Of a DNA stretch of 64,000 bases, positions 21,912 through 33,062 are shown piece by piece. How positions within the stretch are numbered: the first letter of the stretch is position 1; every line of letters begins with the position of its first letter. The notes beneath the pieces were generated by a model that worked only from the letters and a program-made list of their open reading frames with translations, made no database searches and was not told where the DNA came from. Location of the stretch: assembly GCA_002077065.1 (NCBI GenBank), contig NAJO01000011.1:395001-459000 (forward strand), in the 5' to 3' direction. A program made the position numbers and the translations under genes. This DNA comes from Cryoendolithus antarcticus. Its lineage: Eukaryota > Ascomycota > Dothideomycetes > Cladosporiales > Cladosporiaceae.

Positions 21912-23239
21912 ATGGCGTCCTCATTTCCTCCTCCGCCGGTCAACACCATTGGTAAATCTGGTCCTGTCCCGCCACCATCCGCCAGCCCCGGCTGACAACA
22001 TGCGTAGACTGGAGTAATGTTGGCTTCAAGGTGCGAGAAGGTAGGGCGAATCTTGCTATGGTATTAGAGACGCACCTGACTCACACGACCAAGTCAACGG
22101 TCACATCGAATCCCACTATTCCCTCAAAACCGGCAAATGGACTCCCCCAGCCTTCGTCGCCTCACCCTTCCTGCAGCTCCATGGCATGGCACCGGGCTTG
22201 AACTACGGCCAACAATGCTATGAAGGCCTGAAAGCCTATCGCGCTCCTGGCGACAAGCAGATCAACATCTTCCGCCCCGAGTCCAACGCCAAGCGCATGC
22301 AGCACTCCGCGACCGCCATCTCGATCCCTCACGTCCCGGTGGACCACTTCAAGAAGTGCGTGCACCTGGCTGTCAGCTTGAACGCCGAGTATGTGCCTCC
22401 TCATGATTCTGGCGCGGCGATGTATGTTCGTCCGTTGCTGTTTGGGAGTTCGGCGCAGCTTGGTCTGAGTCCGCCAGAGGAGTACACTTTCCTTGTTTTT
22501 GTCATGCCTACTGGTGTCTACCATGGCGTGCATCCGGTAGCAGCACTCATTCTCGAGGATTTCGATCGTGCAGCGCCGAACGGCACAGGGTCAGCGAAGG
22601 TTGGAGGCAACTATGCGCCTGTCTTGCGGTTCAGTGATCGGGCTCGGACCGAGGGGTTCGGCATCACATTGCATTTGGACAGTGCTACGAGGACGGAGAT
22701 CGACGAGTTCTCGACTTCGGGGTTCATTGGTGTCAAAGGAACGCCAGAGACTGGAGTGACAGTAACGGTACCGGACAGTAGGAATGTCATCAAGAGTGTA
22801 ACAAGCGACAGTGTGTGCGAGATCGCGAAGGCGCAAGGGTGGAAGGTTGAAACGAAGCCGGTGAGTCAAATCTTTCACGCTGCTTGTCACAAGTCCGACC
22901 TACTGATAAACCTCTGCGCAGATCAAATACGACGACCTCTCCTCATTCTCCGAAGTCCTCGCAGCAGGCACAGCAGCAGCTCTCGTACCGATTAAGAGCA
23001 TCACCATGCGCTCGAAGGAAGACACCTTCAAGTACCAGGACGGCGGTGACGAGCCTGGTCCGGTGTGTGTCAAGTTGCTGGAGCAGCTGCAAGGCATACA
23101 GCGGGGGAAGGTGAAGGATAGCTTTGGCTGGTGCGAGCAAGCTGCACCCGTACAGGCTGGCAAAGACTACGAGGCCGAGCAGGGTCATGCGCATATGAAT
23201 GGAGATGCTGGGGCGAAAGTGCCTGGTCAGCTGCCGTGA
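21912..23239 (+). CDS. Branched-chain amino acid aminotransferase (class IV, PLP)
   Basis: Four exons, 21912-21951, 22008-22040, 22094-22860 and 22922-23239, encode 385 aa. Two very short first exons join to give D-W-S-N-V-G-F-K-V-R-E. Family blocks seen are L-N-Y-G-Q-Q-C-Y-E-G-L-K-A-Y, Y-V-R-P-L-L-F-G, and G-S-A-K-V-G-G-N-Y-A, whose Lys should bind pyridoxal phosphate. A-L-V-P-I-K-S-I takes the place of the usual cofactor-binding loop. The enzyme transaminates Leu, Ile and Val with 2-oxoglutarate. No clear mitochondrial presequence is present, so a cytosolic form is likely. It ends with a Gly/Pro tail. Confidence 0.92.
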
Positions 23240-23511
23240 GTGACTAGCGCACAAAAGCCTCGCACGTTCAATCTGCTCTTGAGGAAGGGGATCCGACGCG
23301 AATATGTCAATGAGGGGGACTGCCCACTCTGTACATGGGTAAGCAAGACTTCCATCGCTCCGTAGCCAAGCCACTGCTCATGCCTCCCATCATCCATGTC
23401 GCTGCCACCAGACCTCTCACTGCAAGCAAATCTCTCCCCCGAACGCCACGCTAAAGTCACAGAACAGCAAGCAAACCCATCAACCACCAGCAGAGCTCCT
23501 CACCCCTGCCA

Positions 23512-24381
23512 TCATCCCGACTCCTCCTTCTGCTCAACTCCAATTCGCGGCGGACTCTTGCTCCTCCCCTTCCCACCACCCTCCTGCTTCACAGCCGGAC
23601 TCCGACTCCTACTCCTCCGCCTCTCCCCCTCCTTGACCCTCGCATTGATGATCCTTAACATCTCCTGCCGTCCCCCCTTAGCATCCACATCCTTCCCCCT
23701 CATGCTCATAGAGATCTTGTCCCTCGCATGCGCCTTCAGCAACCTGCCTAGCAATAAATGCTGCATTACAAGACAAACGAAAACGCCGCAATCGGAGCTA
23801 TTTTCTTGCTGCGGCGAGTCGTCGAGGTTTATGAATTTCAGCGGCCGGCCTAGCAATTGGGAGATTCGGTGGGTGCTGAGCTTGGCTTCGGAGAGGTTCG
23901 AGGGCGTGAGGGAGTCGTAGTGGAAGGCCATACCGTCTAGCACTGAGACGAGGAGGAGGGACCAATGACTGCCGCCTTCGGCGTGCGTGACGTCGCGGCA
24001 GTCGTTGACGGGGAGGAAGATGTGCGTTGTTTTGGTGAAATCCGGCAACGCTGTCTTCAGCTCCAAAGGATCTTTGGTGTTCATGAGCAAGAAGGCCATG
24101 GAGGGACGCAGCAGCACGATGTTGGCGTTTGGGTAGTCGCGCAGTTTCTCGTGCTCGAGGTATTCTTCCCAGAAGGCTATGGCGTTGTCTGTGAGCCAGT
24201 CGTTTTTGATTGTGTTGACGTCTTCGTGGGTGAGGCGTACGTCGTGGTAGGAGAGGTAGGCTTCGTCGGGGGAGTGCCGGCGGTGGAAGAGGCCTGAGAG
24301 TCGGCTGCCGTTGGGGTGCAGGTATTTGTTGTCGGCGGGGGAGGCGCGGCCGGAGGAGGGGGAGTGTTTGGTAAGGGGCAT
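23512..24381 (-). CDS. Ulp1/SENP8-type ubiquitin-like protein protease (deneddylase-like)
   Basis: A single exon of 289 aa. The C48 protease core shows W-L-T-D-N-A-I-A-F, the catalytic His in G-G-S-H-W-S-L-L, Asp in H-Y-D-S-L, and Cys in S-D-C-G-V-F-V. The short form with D-W-L-T-D-x-x-I and no long N-terminus resembles SENP8/Den1, which acts on NEDD8 rather than SUMO; that specificity is inferred. The C-terminal 50 residues are Arg/Ser/Lys-rich and disordered. Its 3' end is 272 nt from the aminotransferase stop (convergent). Confidence 0.88.
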   Translation of the reverse strand: MPLTKHSPSSGRASPADNKYLHPNGSRLSGLFHRRHSPDEAYLSYHDVRLTHEDVNTIKNDWLTDNAIAFWEEYLEHEKLRDYPNANIVLLRPSMAFLLMNTKDPLELKTALPDFTKTTHIFLPVNDCRDVTHAEGGSHWSLLLVSVLDGMAFHYDSLTPSNLSEAKLSTHRISQLLGRPLKFINLDDSPQQENSSDCGVFVCLVMQHLLLGRLLKAHARDKISMSMRGKDVDAKGGRQEMLRIINARVKEGERRRSRSRSPAVKQEGGGKGRSKSPPRIGVEQKEESG

Positions 24382-24885
24382 GGTGGGTGGTGAGGTGAGG
24401 AAATGTGGGAGAGGAAGGGCTGCTGTGAAGTGAGGATACGGGAGGGGTGGTTGTAGCTGGCAGGGATGTGCCTGGCTGGCGACTGTCGCACGCGATATCG
24501 TTGCCTTTTGCTGTGAGATGTCGTACCCTGTACTTGGTATTTGGTGTGAGATGGCGCGTTCCGCGGGCTGGGATCTGCAAGGTGACGTCGATCGTCACGC
24601 TTCGTCGATCCACAGGCGCGTGCTTTGTGGGGAGAGCTTGACCTTGTTCTGCAGTTCCAGAGTGTTTGGAGTATTATATAACCTTGCACAGCCACATCTC
24701 GACAACGGCTCTCCCAGCTTCACTGTTGTTGTGTCCCGTAGTATCAAAGCTAGGGATACGGTGACGGCTAGAAATCTGGTGGCCACACATGACCTAATAC
24801 CACAAGCCAAGACTGCCGCCTAGCTGGCCTACCCAACATCGACTATTTCGTCTGACACCACGCGCAAGCGACTTCATCCGCCACA
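24382..24885. other. Divergent intergenic region
   Basis: About 500 nt between the starts of the protease gene (-) and the channel gene (+). It likely holds both promoters. Confidence 0.5.
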
Positions 24886-27490
24886 ATGCTGGAAACTTTG
24901 GCGTCAGACCACGGTGGTCATCGCTCTTCGTCGTCGTCCTCAGGCCATACAATTTTGGCAGCCTTCATCCCAACTTTCACGAGCGCACTGCTCTCGCTCG
25001 GCCTCTTCCTGATCCTACGAAACCGCTTCTTGAAGCACTACGCCCCCCGAACCTTCCTAGGCACAGTCCCCGAGAAGGATCGCACGCCTGCCACCAGTCC
25101 GACAGGGCAGAATTGGTTCAATGACTTCTGGAGTCTGCACAACCCATTTGTGCTGCAGCATAGCGCACTGGATGCGTATCTATACTTGCGCTTCCTGAAG
25201 TTCATCGTTTTCATCTGTGGCATCGGATGCTTGATCACGTTCCCGGTCCTGCTGCCAGCGAACCTCTTTGGGGTCGGCAAGGCGGAGCAGCTAGATGCAC
25301 TGAGTTTCAGCAATGTCGACGACAACAGTGTGCTGTGGGCACACACGGCTGTTGCATGGGTGCTGTTCCTTGCTGTAACCTTGATCATTGCAAGGGAGCG
25401 TCTGGTGCTCATTGGGACGAGACAGGCGTATTTACTTGGTGCGCCGAACAGTGAAAAGCTGTCAGCGAAGACAGTACTGTTTTTGAACGCGCCGAGGGAC
25501 GCTCTGCTGCCGGGCAATCTGAAGAGCTACTTTGGGGAGCATGCAAAACGGTCGTGGCCGGTGAAGGATGCTGGGGACCTGGAGCAGCTCGTGGAGCAGC
25601 GCAAAAGTGCAGCAATGGATCTCGAGTCTGCAGAATTCGACTTGATCGCGCGTGGCGTAAAGAGCAAGTCAAGCGGCGGTAACTCGTCAGCTGCTGAGAA
25701 TGGTAACGGGGGAGCTGTACCCAAGGCGCAGCGGCCGTCCACGCGACAGCCGCTCCTAGTCGGCAAGAAGCACGACGCGATCGAGTTCTCGCGGAGCACA
25801 GTAGCCGATCTGGCTGAGAAGATCACTTCTCATCGCGCATCACCGGCTAGAGGAGTGCCCGGTCAATCTGGTGTCTTCGTTACTTTCGACACGCAGCCAG
25901 CCGCACATCGTGCATTTGAGACACTCAGCTTCAAAAGCCCGCGAATCCCCATCGAGGATCGATACTTGGCTGTGGCGCCGAAGGAGGTGCTTTGGTCAAA
26001 TCTGGCAAGACCTGTGTCCGTCCGGATGTCGAAGGCGTCGCTTGGTTTGGCCTTCGTGATTGCCTTCAGCATCTTCTTCTCGATACCCGTGGGCTTGATT
26101 GGTACGCTCAGTAATGTGCAGTATTTGGCGGACCAGTACAGCTGGCTGAACTGGATCAATGACATGCCTGACTGGATGCTGAGCTTGATGACTGGCCTGT
26201 TGCCGCCGTTCCTCGTGAGTTGGTTCGTGTCGTACGTACCGAAGCTCTTCAGACGTAAGTCCAGCCCATTACCCCTAACTCCGAAATCCATACTGACAGC
26301 CGACAGATGTCGCGAAGCTTTCAGGCGAGCCCACCGCACCACAAGCCGAGCTCAAAACACAGGCGTGGTACTTCAGCTTCCAGGTCTTCCAGATCTTCCT
26401 CGTGACGACCTTCTCGTCCGGCGCCGCTGCCGTCGCTTCGCAGATCATACAGAACCCGCAGTCAGCGCCAGATTTGCTTGCCAGCAGCGTGCCGAAAGCC
26501 TCGAACTTCTACCTTACCTACTTCCTCATCCAAGGACTGACTAGTGCAGCGAGCAATGTACTCAATTCCTCCGACCTGATGGAGTACCTCTTCTACCAGC
26601 ACTTCTGGAACAAGACCCCACGGGAGCAATTTACCGAGTATTCTCGGATGAAGGGCATCTCGTATGGCAGCCTCTTTCCGAAGTTCACCAATCTCCTCGT
26701 GATCGCCATTGCATACTCTTGTATCGCGCCACTAGTGCTCGGCTTCGCGACCGTCGGCCTAGCACTCTACTACCTGAGCTACCGCTACAACCTACTTTAC
26801 GTCTGCCAAAGCAAGATTGACACCAAGGGCGAAATGTACAAGCGCGCTCTGCAACAGATGATGACAGGCATCTACCTCGCCGAGCTTTCTCTTATCGGCC
26901 TCTTCAGTGCCCGCAAAGCTGCAATCCAGACGGTCCTGATCATCGTGCTGCTCATCATCACTGCGATCCTAAACCTCGTCCTGGACCGCGTCCTCCGCCC
27001 ACTAGAGCTTTACCTGGGCGTAGACACCTGGCAAGAAGCCGAGATACCTCTACTCGCGGATGAAGAGAACATTGACCCCAACGACGAAGTGGCTCTCCAC
27101 ACAGCCGCGCACAACCGCAGACTCGGCCTGGACCGCCTCCCAAAGTCTACCTCAAACTCCTTGTCCCAATTTTTCGACTCCTACATCCAATCCTCACGCG
27201 AGCAGGTCAAAGTCTGGCTCAACGGTGCATCGGCTCGGGAGGAGGACGTCCCAAAGCTGAGTGACGAAGACTATGAGAATGCGTACGAGAACCCTGCGTT
27301 CACTACTAAGACGCCGAAGCTGTGGCTGCCGAGAGATGCACAGGGTGTGAGTAAGCAGGAGATTGAAGAGAACGATAGGGCTGGGATCAAGAGTACGGAT
27401 GAGGGCGCGAGTATTGACAAGAATGGGAAGCTTAGCTGGGAACATGACTTCGAGAAGGTGCCGATATTCTCGAAACCGAAGGTCACCTAG
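24886..27490 (+). CDS. CSC1: CSC1/OSCA-type stress-gated cation channel (RSN1 family)
   Basis: Exons 24886-26254 and 26307-27490 (intron 52 nt, GTAAGT..GACAG, phase 1) encode 850 aa. The order of parts matches CSC1/RSN1 proteins. A first membrane segment lies at about residues 25-45, two more at 105-128 and 150-170, then a long cytosolic region (about 190-380). A multi-pass core runs from about 385 to 690. It contains F-F-S-I-P-V-G, then L-P-P-F-L, and after the splice W-Y-F-S-F-Q-V-F-Q. Members are osmo- or mechanically gated cation channels of the plasma membrane. The soluble C-terminal tail contains acidic repeats. Confidence 0.93.
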
Positions 27491-27616
27491 CGACAAAATG
27501 TATTTGTGGCGTTGAGGGACGCATGGGAAATACGAAAGGCTATGTAAATCACAAAGCATGTGATGGAATTGTCATGTATACACAGAATTGCATTAGCCAC
27601 TCACCCTCTCCCTTCC

Positions 27617-28111
27617 CTACATCTTCGCCTTCCCACTTCCCACATTCCCCACCCACCCCCTCCTCTCCTCCCCGAAAAGCTCAAACTTTGGCTTCCGCGC
27701 CTCTGCATCATCAATAACGCCACAATGCAAGATCACCAGCCCCTCGACGGCTTCACTCTCGATGAAAATCGAGCTTCCACATTCGGCGCAAAAGCTGCGC
27801 TTTAGTGTGACGCCGGACTTCGTGTCTGAGTCGCGGTAGACTTTTGGCCGCGCTGGGGTGGCGTAGGCGGTGGAGGCTTTAGTGTAGCGTTGATTGTGGG
27901 CGAAGGCGGAGCCTGTGAAGCGGCGGCAGTTGGGGCAGTGGCAGAGGACGGCACCTTGAGAAACTTGTTAGGGAAGGAAGAGAATCGGAGATGGAGTTGA
28001 CAGGATGAGGGAGAGGATCGAAAGGGAGAGAGAGGGGAGGATGGGACCTTTGTCTGCGCCTGTCACGGTGCCGGAGATTTTGCCACAGAGGCAGCGGAAG
28101 GGGGCTGACAT
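27617..28111 (-). CDS. GFA/CENP-V domain protein (glutathione-dependent formaldehyde-activating type)
   Basis: Exons 28111-28048 and 27954-27617 (intron 93 nt, GTCCCA..TCAAG, phase 1) encode 133 aa. Neither exon stands out as a long ORF alone. Zinc-binding cysteines are in R-C-L-C-G, C-H-C-P-N-C and F-C-A-E-C-G, the layout of the GFA fold. S-G-S-A-F-A and G-S-S-I-F-I-E are also family blocks. Many members have no proven reaction, so formaldehyde-glutathione chemistry is only a family label. It is convergent with the channel gene. Confidence 0.88.
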
Positions 28112-28321
28112 TAGATGCGTTGTTGTAGATAGGAGGGAAACACAAGATTGACACTAAGGAGTCATCTCCAGTTGCGTTTCGTTCACGACAGTTCAAATTG
28201 AGGTCGATGTCACTACAGACGTGTGATGCCGAGGTGATCTCCACAGCAAGACCACGGCTGTGATGTCTGTCCGCTCTTGCCTCCGAATCCGCCACTCACC
28301 GTCGTTCTCATTAGAGTACGC

Positions 28322-29057
28322 TGACATCGGATGCTTCCCGTTATGCACGTCGTAGTAGCAGCGATCACCGACCCCGCGACGAGTCAGAAACTCCCCAAGA
28401 TCATCATAATTCGATTTTGAGAGCTCATCGCGACCAGTCCGCTATGCTTCGAAGATGTCGGCTTACAGTGCAGGGGAAAACAGCCCAGCAGTGATACTGT
28501 CCGTGTGCTGATACTCGTTGAGGGAGAGGTCCATCAGCATGCGGCGAAGCGGGTTACCAGAGACAGTGGCCACGTGCGCCCGATGAATGTCCTCCGCACT
28601 TAATTGTGTACCCAAGCCACCGGCGTCGCAACGGGCTGCAACAACATCAAGAGCCCTATTCGCGCATGCGAAGTCGCCGAGCTTGTCGCTCAGGAATTAC
28701 AGATCAATCAACTTGCTCATGACGACCCGGTGCTCGCCCATACCGGCTCTCTCCCTGTACAGCTGACGGTATGGGCAGTATTTGAGGTACACACTATACA
28801 GGTTAGCATTGATTGTGTCAATGGTGACATCCGTAAGGTCAGTCGAAACCTTCTCCTTCCATGTCTCTGACTGCGGAGCGAGGGATTAAAACTTCAGTAT
28901 GCAATGTGAGATCTGCTGCTCTGGTGCGCAGCCTGCAAGCACGGTGAAAGTATTCCCGAAGCTGTGTCTAGGACTGGGCAGTCGACCGACTCGCCAGCGA
29001 CTTGCTTGAGGGGACTTCCCGTGGCAGATCGATCGCTGGATTATTGTCCCCCATCAT
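28322..29057 (-). pseudogene. BTB array copy A, disrupted
   Basis: Reading minus-strand from a possible exon 1 (ATG 29057 or 29054) and an acceptor near 28972, the frame matches the other BTB copies: T-F-T-V-L-A-G, then T-D-L-T-D-V-T, L-S-D-K-L-G-D-F, and G-N-P-L-R-R-M-L. It carries several in-frame stops: one after C-I-L-K-F, TAA in I-D-L-*-F-L-S, TAA after S-P-A-L and TAG soon after. The C-terminal Cys/His motif survives only as C-Y-Y-D-V-H-N-G-K-H-P-M, with one His and the last Cys lost. Not translatable as one protein. Confidence 0.75.
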
Positions 29058-29432
29058 GCGCTTGGCAAACAGCGATAGAAGTATCCTGTCTGTGGTCTTT
29101 GACGTTTGCTAGATGATCAGTAAGCGGGGGAACATTCGTTCGGTAAATATAGCGATCCCGTACAGCAGCTGGGAAGGGAAAGTTGGTACGCAAGAATGAT
29201 GATGGGAAGACAGACGGTGTATAGGAGTCCCTTATTACTTTCTGGTACTTTGCACTGCTGATAGGCGTGATCGCCTACACGAGACATCCCAAGGATGAGA
29301 AGCGAGGCTTCCATATGATCGTCGTCTCCACCATGACTTCTCGGTGGACTGGACTTTCCTCCGCTCTCGCAGCCACGGCTCTCTATATTGCTACTCAGCC
29401 ATCTGCATTGCAACATTCAGAGGGCCGGTTCC

Positions 29433-30209
29433 TCAAGCTGACTCTGTATCCTCATCAGCCACTTCCTTCACAGGGGCCTGCACCTGGGCACACTTCGGGT
29501 GGTCTTTGTCATGAACGTGGACACTCGAACAGGTTTTCAAGGTCACCTGGTTCCCAATCGCCAAGGTGACGCACGAAGATGTAAGACTCGTGTATCTCAG
29601 CTAGCAACGCGTGAGGATACTCTGCTGCGGGTATTGGCTTATGAGTGGGTTCTCGCAGGTATTGATCGACTAGGAGTTTGCGTAGCGGGCTCCCCACGAT
29701 AGTCGCATCGTATATCCGGTGCATCGTCGCCACACTGAAGGTTACGCCTATGTCGTGACATTGTCGCTCAATCTCGTCCACTACCATATTCGCGGAAGTA
29801 AAGTCCCCAAGCATGTCCGTCAAGATGTAGATTTCCACCAGCTTGCTCATTAGCCCTTCATTGTAGCTCAGAGGTTGGTACTCGGTATGTGACATTGCCG
29901 GCACGGAAGGCACCTTTGAGAGGTAGACGCAGTGGAGGTGAGCGTTGAAAGTGGCAATCGTCGTATCCGTGAGATCGACGGGCTTACCGTCGTCAGTCGT
30001 CCATGCTTCTGATCGCGCAGCCTTGAAGAAGTTGGATCGGGGAAAGAACATGTCTTCGTGGAGGGTGAAAATCTTCTGCGCGGTTCCGGATCTAACGAGT
30101 ACTCTGAAGGTCCTATTGAAGTCGGCCTTGTAGATGTCAGCGATAGTCACCCCATCGAGACGAATGCGACCTGCCAAGGTGTATCTGCAGCTATGCTGGG
30201 ATCCTCCAT
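29433..30209 (-). CDS. BTB array copy B, C-terminus frameshifted
   Basis: Best model: exons 30209-30171 and 30126-29509 (44 nt intron, weak donor GTCGCA, CTGAC branch, ACAAG), 218 aa. The BTB core reads F-F-P-R-S-N-F-F-K-A-A and V-D-L-T-D-T-T, followed by L-G-D-F-T-S-A-N and G-S-P-L-R-K-L-L-V-D. The frame then ends L-F-E-C-P-R-S. The family's C-terminal motif is present in the next frame as C-S-S-V-H-V-H-D-K-D-H-P-K-C and runs to a stop at 29433. A one-base shift therefore removed it. BTB proteins often act as adaptors for Cullin-3 ligases; no such role is shown here. Confidence 0.65.
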
Positions 30210-30681
30210 GACATCGGTGCAGCAGGTGCCCGTTGTGTCCGCCGCAGAATAGTCGTGCTGTTTGGTTGTGTTGCATTGGGCTCTGCAATTTTGAGTCCAA
30301 GCATCGGATGAGAGATAGGTTGAAGCATTGCGAGGGAAGGTACGCCAAAGCAAAGGAAACCGGAAGGTGCATCCCAGAGTAGAGCTGCACATCGGCACGC
30401 ATTTCCCACTATACCGTGCCGGAGGTCGATGCTCGTTTCGAGGCTATCTTCATGACACCCAGACTCCCTTGCCACCGCTACTGATGTCAGCACCCTTGCT
30501 TTACGCCAAAGCCGCCACGCCATCGAGAGTCTCCTCGCATCCACCTCCAAAGCGCCGTACGAGTCGTGCAAAGTGCTGCTTCTCACTGACAGCCGATGCT
30601 TCAGAGAGCCTATTGCAGCTGTGTAGACGCAATCAGAGGCAATTTCGCGTACATGGAGAGGATTGTGCGCATACCATCTGT

Positions 30682-31318
30682 TCAAGCACACTTCGGATGC
30701 TCGTCGTCGTGCTGGTGGTAGTGGCACTTTCCTTGATCTTTCATCATGACGCCAAAACTACCTTCCATGGTACACTCCTCCTCCATTTGTATGCGCAGCC
30801 GTAGGAATTCGTCGTACAAGGCTACGAGCATCTCGTGCGGGACTGTGTCAGTCTCCAGGGGACACGTGACCTCGTGCACGGACCAGTCGATCAGTAATCC
30901 GCGAAGCGGACTGTGTGCAGCTGTTGAAGTCCATAGTTCACCTACAGAACGCTCATGCGGCACTTGCTTACGAGCATTGCTTGCACTTAGTATGCCGTCC
31001 ACCACAAGATTCGCCGCATCAAGGTCGCCTAGCTTGTCGGCAAGTTGATGCAACTGGAAGTATTCCGTGAAGGCGACATTGCCGCTAGGGACTACAGGAG
31101 GAAGGAACTTGCGGAAGTACACGCAGTGCATGTACGCATTGGAGATCTCCGTAGTATGATCCGTGAGGTCGACCGGAGCATCGCCTGCGCTCCATCGGCC
31201 AGACTTTGCTGCTCTGAAAAAGTTCGAGCGAGGCAAGAACACGTCGCTGGGAAGCATATGTGTTTTCTGATCGGATCCCTGACCAACAAGTACCTCGAAC
31301 TTCTTGCTGTAGTCGGTA
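30682..31318 (-). CDS. BTB array copy C, start not resolved
   Basis: Exon 2 runs from 31318 (acceptor CTGACATGCTACAG, phase 2 as in D and F) to the stop at 30682 without lesions: about 211 aa with K-K-F-E-V-L-V, L-P-R-S-N-F-F-R-A-A, V-D-L-T-D-H-T, L-G-D-L-D-A-A-N, S-P-L-R-G-L-L-I-D and the terminal C-H-Y-H-Q-H-D-D-E-H-P-K-C. No in-frame exon 1 with ATG was found. A likely equivalent has ACG where ATG would stand and is out of phase. The internal ATG at 31257 could start a protein missing the first BTB strand. It may be a recently silenced copy. Confidence 0.6.
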
Positions 31319-31969
31319 CTGTAGCATGTCAGTAAACTTGATACGATACGATGGACTGTGGTACTGACTTCGGCGACGTCGCTGCGACAGGGTATTGGTC
31401 TGCCGTTGTAAGGACCTCCTTCCGGTGCCGATAAGGAGTGTGTCAGCAGTCGAAGGTTTGTAAGACCTGATGAACCAGGTATGTGGAGTGGCAGCTAATC
31501 AGTTGCACGTGCATACCGACAGATCGCACAACATTCTGTAGGGAAGGAAGTGACGACGGACGCAGTGATCGGATGCATGTACCTGCCTTACTTGTAGAGT
31601 ACACTTCACCTCAACACAACAACGCATCTCCCTACCAAGAAGTCGACTTTACTCAGTGAAACCAAGAAGCCATCTCCAGCAATCCTGATCTCTGCACCCA
31701 CAAGCTACACTCCCATCGCGCTGGCTGTGACAACGAGGCGCTGCCCGTATGCAACGTGGAACGCGGGCCCCTGGTGAGCCCGTCCTCATCAAAAGCCGTA
31801 GAGACCACGGCATCTTACGCCCATAGTATGCCGTTGCCATTGTGGTAGTGGCACCGCCGGTAGCCCCGTGAGAGTTATCGAGTTGCCTGAGCAGCACAGA
31901 TTACCCGACCACTGGCTCGAAATCAGTCGCATCCGCCCTGGCTTCTTCCGTACTAGTCCACACGCCTCT

Positions 31970-32747
31970 CTAGGTGCACTTGGGATGATCTTTGTCGTGC
32001 TGATGATAACAACACCGATCCTTCTTCATCGTGTATCCCACCCTTGCGCACAGCCCGTTCTCCTGCCTGTGGGTACGCTCTCGCTCGACCTGGCGGCGAA
32101 GGCGCGAGTATTCAATGAAGATCGCAGCCATCAGGCCTTCGCAGTAGCCTTAGCCAGTGTCATCTTCGGCAGTCTCATGTACGAGCCAATCCACAACGAG
32201 CTTCTATGTTGGACTTCCCTCGGACGTCTTATGGAAGAAGCGATTTGCGAGATGATCTCCAGGCAGCCCAGCATGATCATCGCAGAATAAGATCATGCGG
32301 TCTATTGTGTGATTCGCCGTGATGAGATCACCGACTTCATCTGCCAGGAGATACAAGTCGAACAGGCCGCTTAGATTGCGATTGAAGGTGTCCTCGTCGT
32401 TGTTTTCACCGTCAGTCACGCATAGCACCTGGTCATGGTAGACACACTGCAGATATTTCTCGAAGGTCTCGGTAGTATGCTGGCTGAGATCAATGGGTGC
32501 GTCGCCTTTCTTCCAGTAGGGAGACACTGCCGCCTCGAAGAAGCTAGATCGGCGGATGATGGGTTCGATGTAGACAGGATATGTGGGACTCTTTGACCCT
32601 TTGCCAGCAGTGACTTCGAAAAAGCGCCTATAGTCGATGCTGCACTTGTGTACGGAACTTGGGAGTACTGTCATTCGAAGTCATTGCGCGGCTATGGCGA
32701 GATAAGTACCATTGTCGCTTTGCCGGTCGAGACGAGTCGTCCGCCAT
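31970..32747 (-). pseudogene. BTB array copy D, two nonsense codons
   Basis: Exons 32747-32710 and 32639-31970 (intron 70 nt, donor GTACTT, phase 2) follow copy F exactly, with exon 1 starting M-A-D-D-S. The frame is kept to the terminal motif C-C-Y-H-Q-H-D-K-D-H-P-K-C but is broken by TAG at 32204-32206 (where S-P-L-R-K-L is expected) and TAA at 32150-32152. Translation would stop after about 165 residues, still including the BTB core. Clean frame apart from two stops suggests recent inactivation. Confidence 0.8.
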
Positions 32748-33062
32748 GCTGGAAAAAAAGTGTCGTGCGGATTACAGCTAAGTCTCGATAGCCTATGTAT
32801 TAGTCGATTGGTGCTGGTGGTAGGAAGCGAGATCTGCTGGACCCATATACACCGTTATGCGGTAGAGGATCCGTGCCTCGTAGCACGTGCCAACGTCCTT
32901 CACTTAGCCAGAGTGAGTTATTCCAAGTGAAGTGAGCCCTTCATTTTTCATGACGGGAGCTCTAGTCTGCAGTCAGCTCGTCTCAGCTGTGAGAACGAAC
33001 GACATTAATGTTGTGATGGTGAGAGGCCGATCGTTGTCCCACACTGGCGAGCAGTACACCAT

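Noticed and set aside
31820..31875. Minus-strand peptide C-H-Y-H-N-G-N-G resembling the BTB terminal motif
   Set aside because: Only four residues match, the last His and Cys are missing, and no BTB sequence lies upstream of it.
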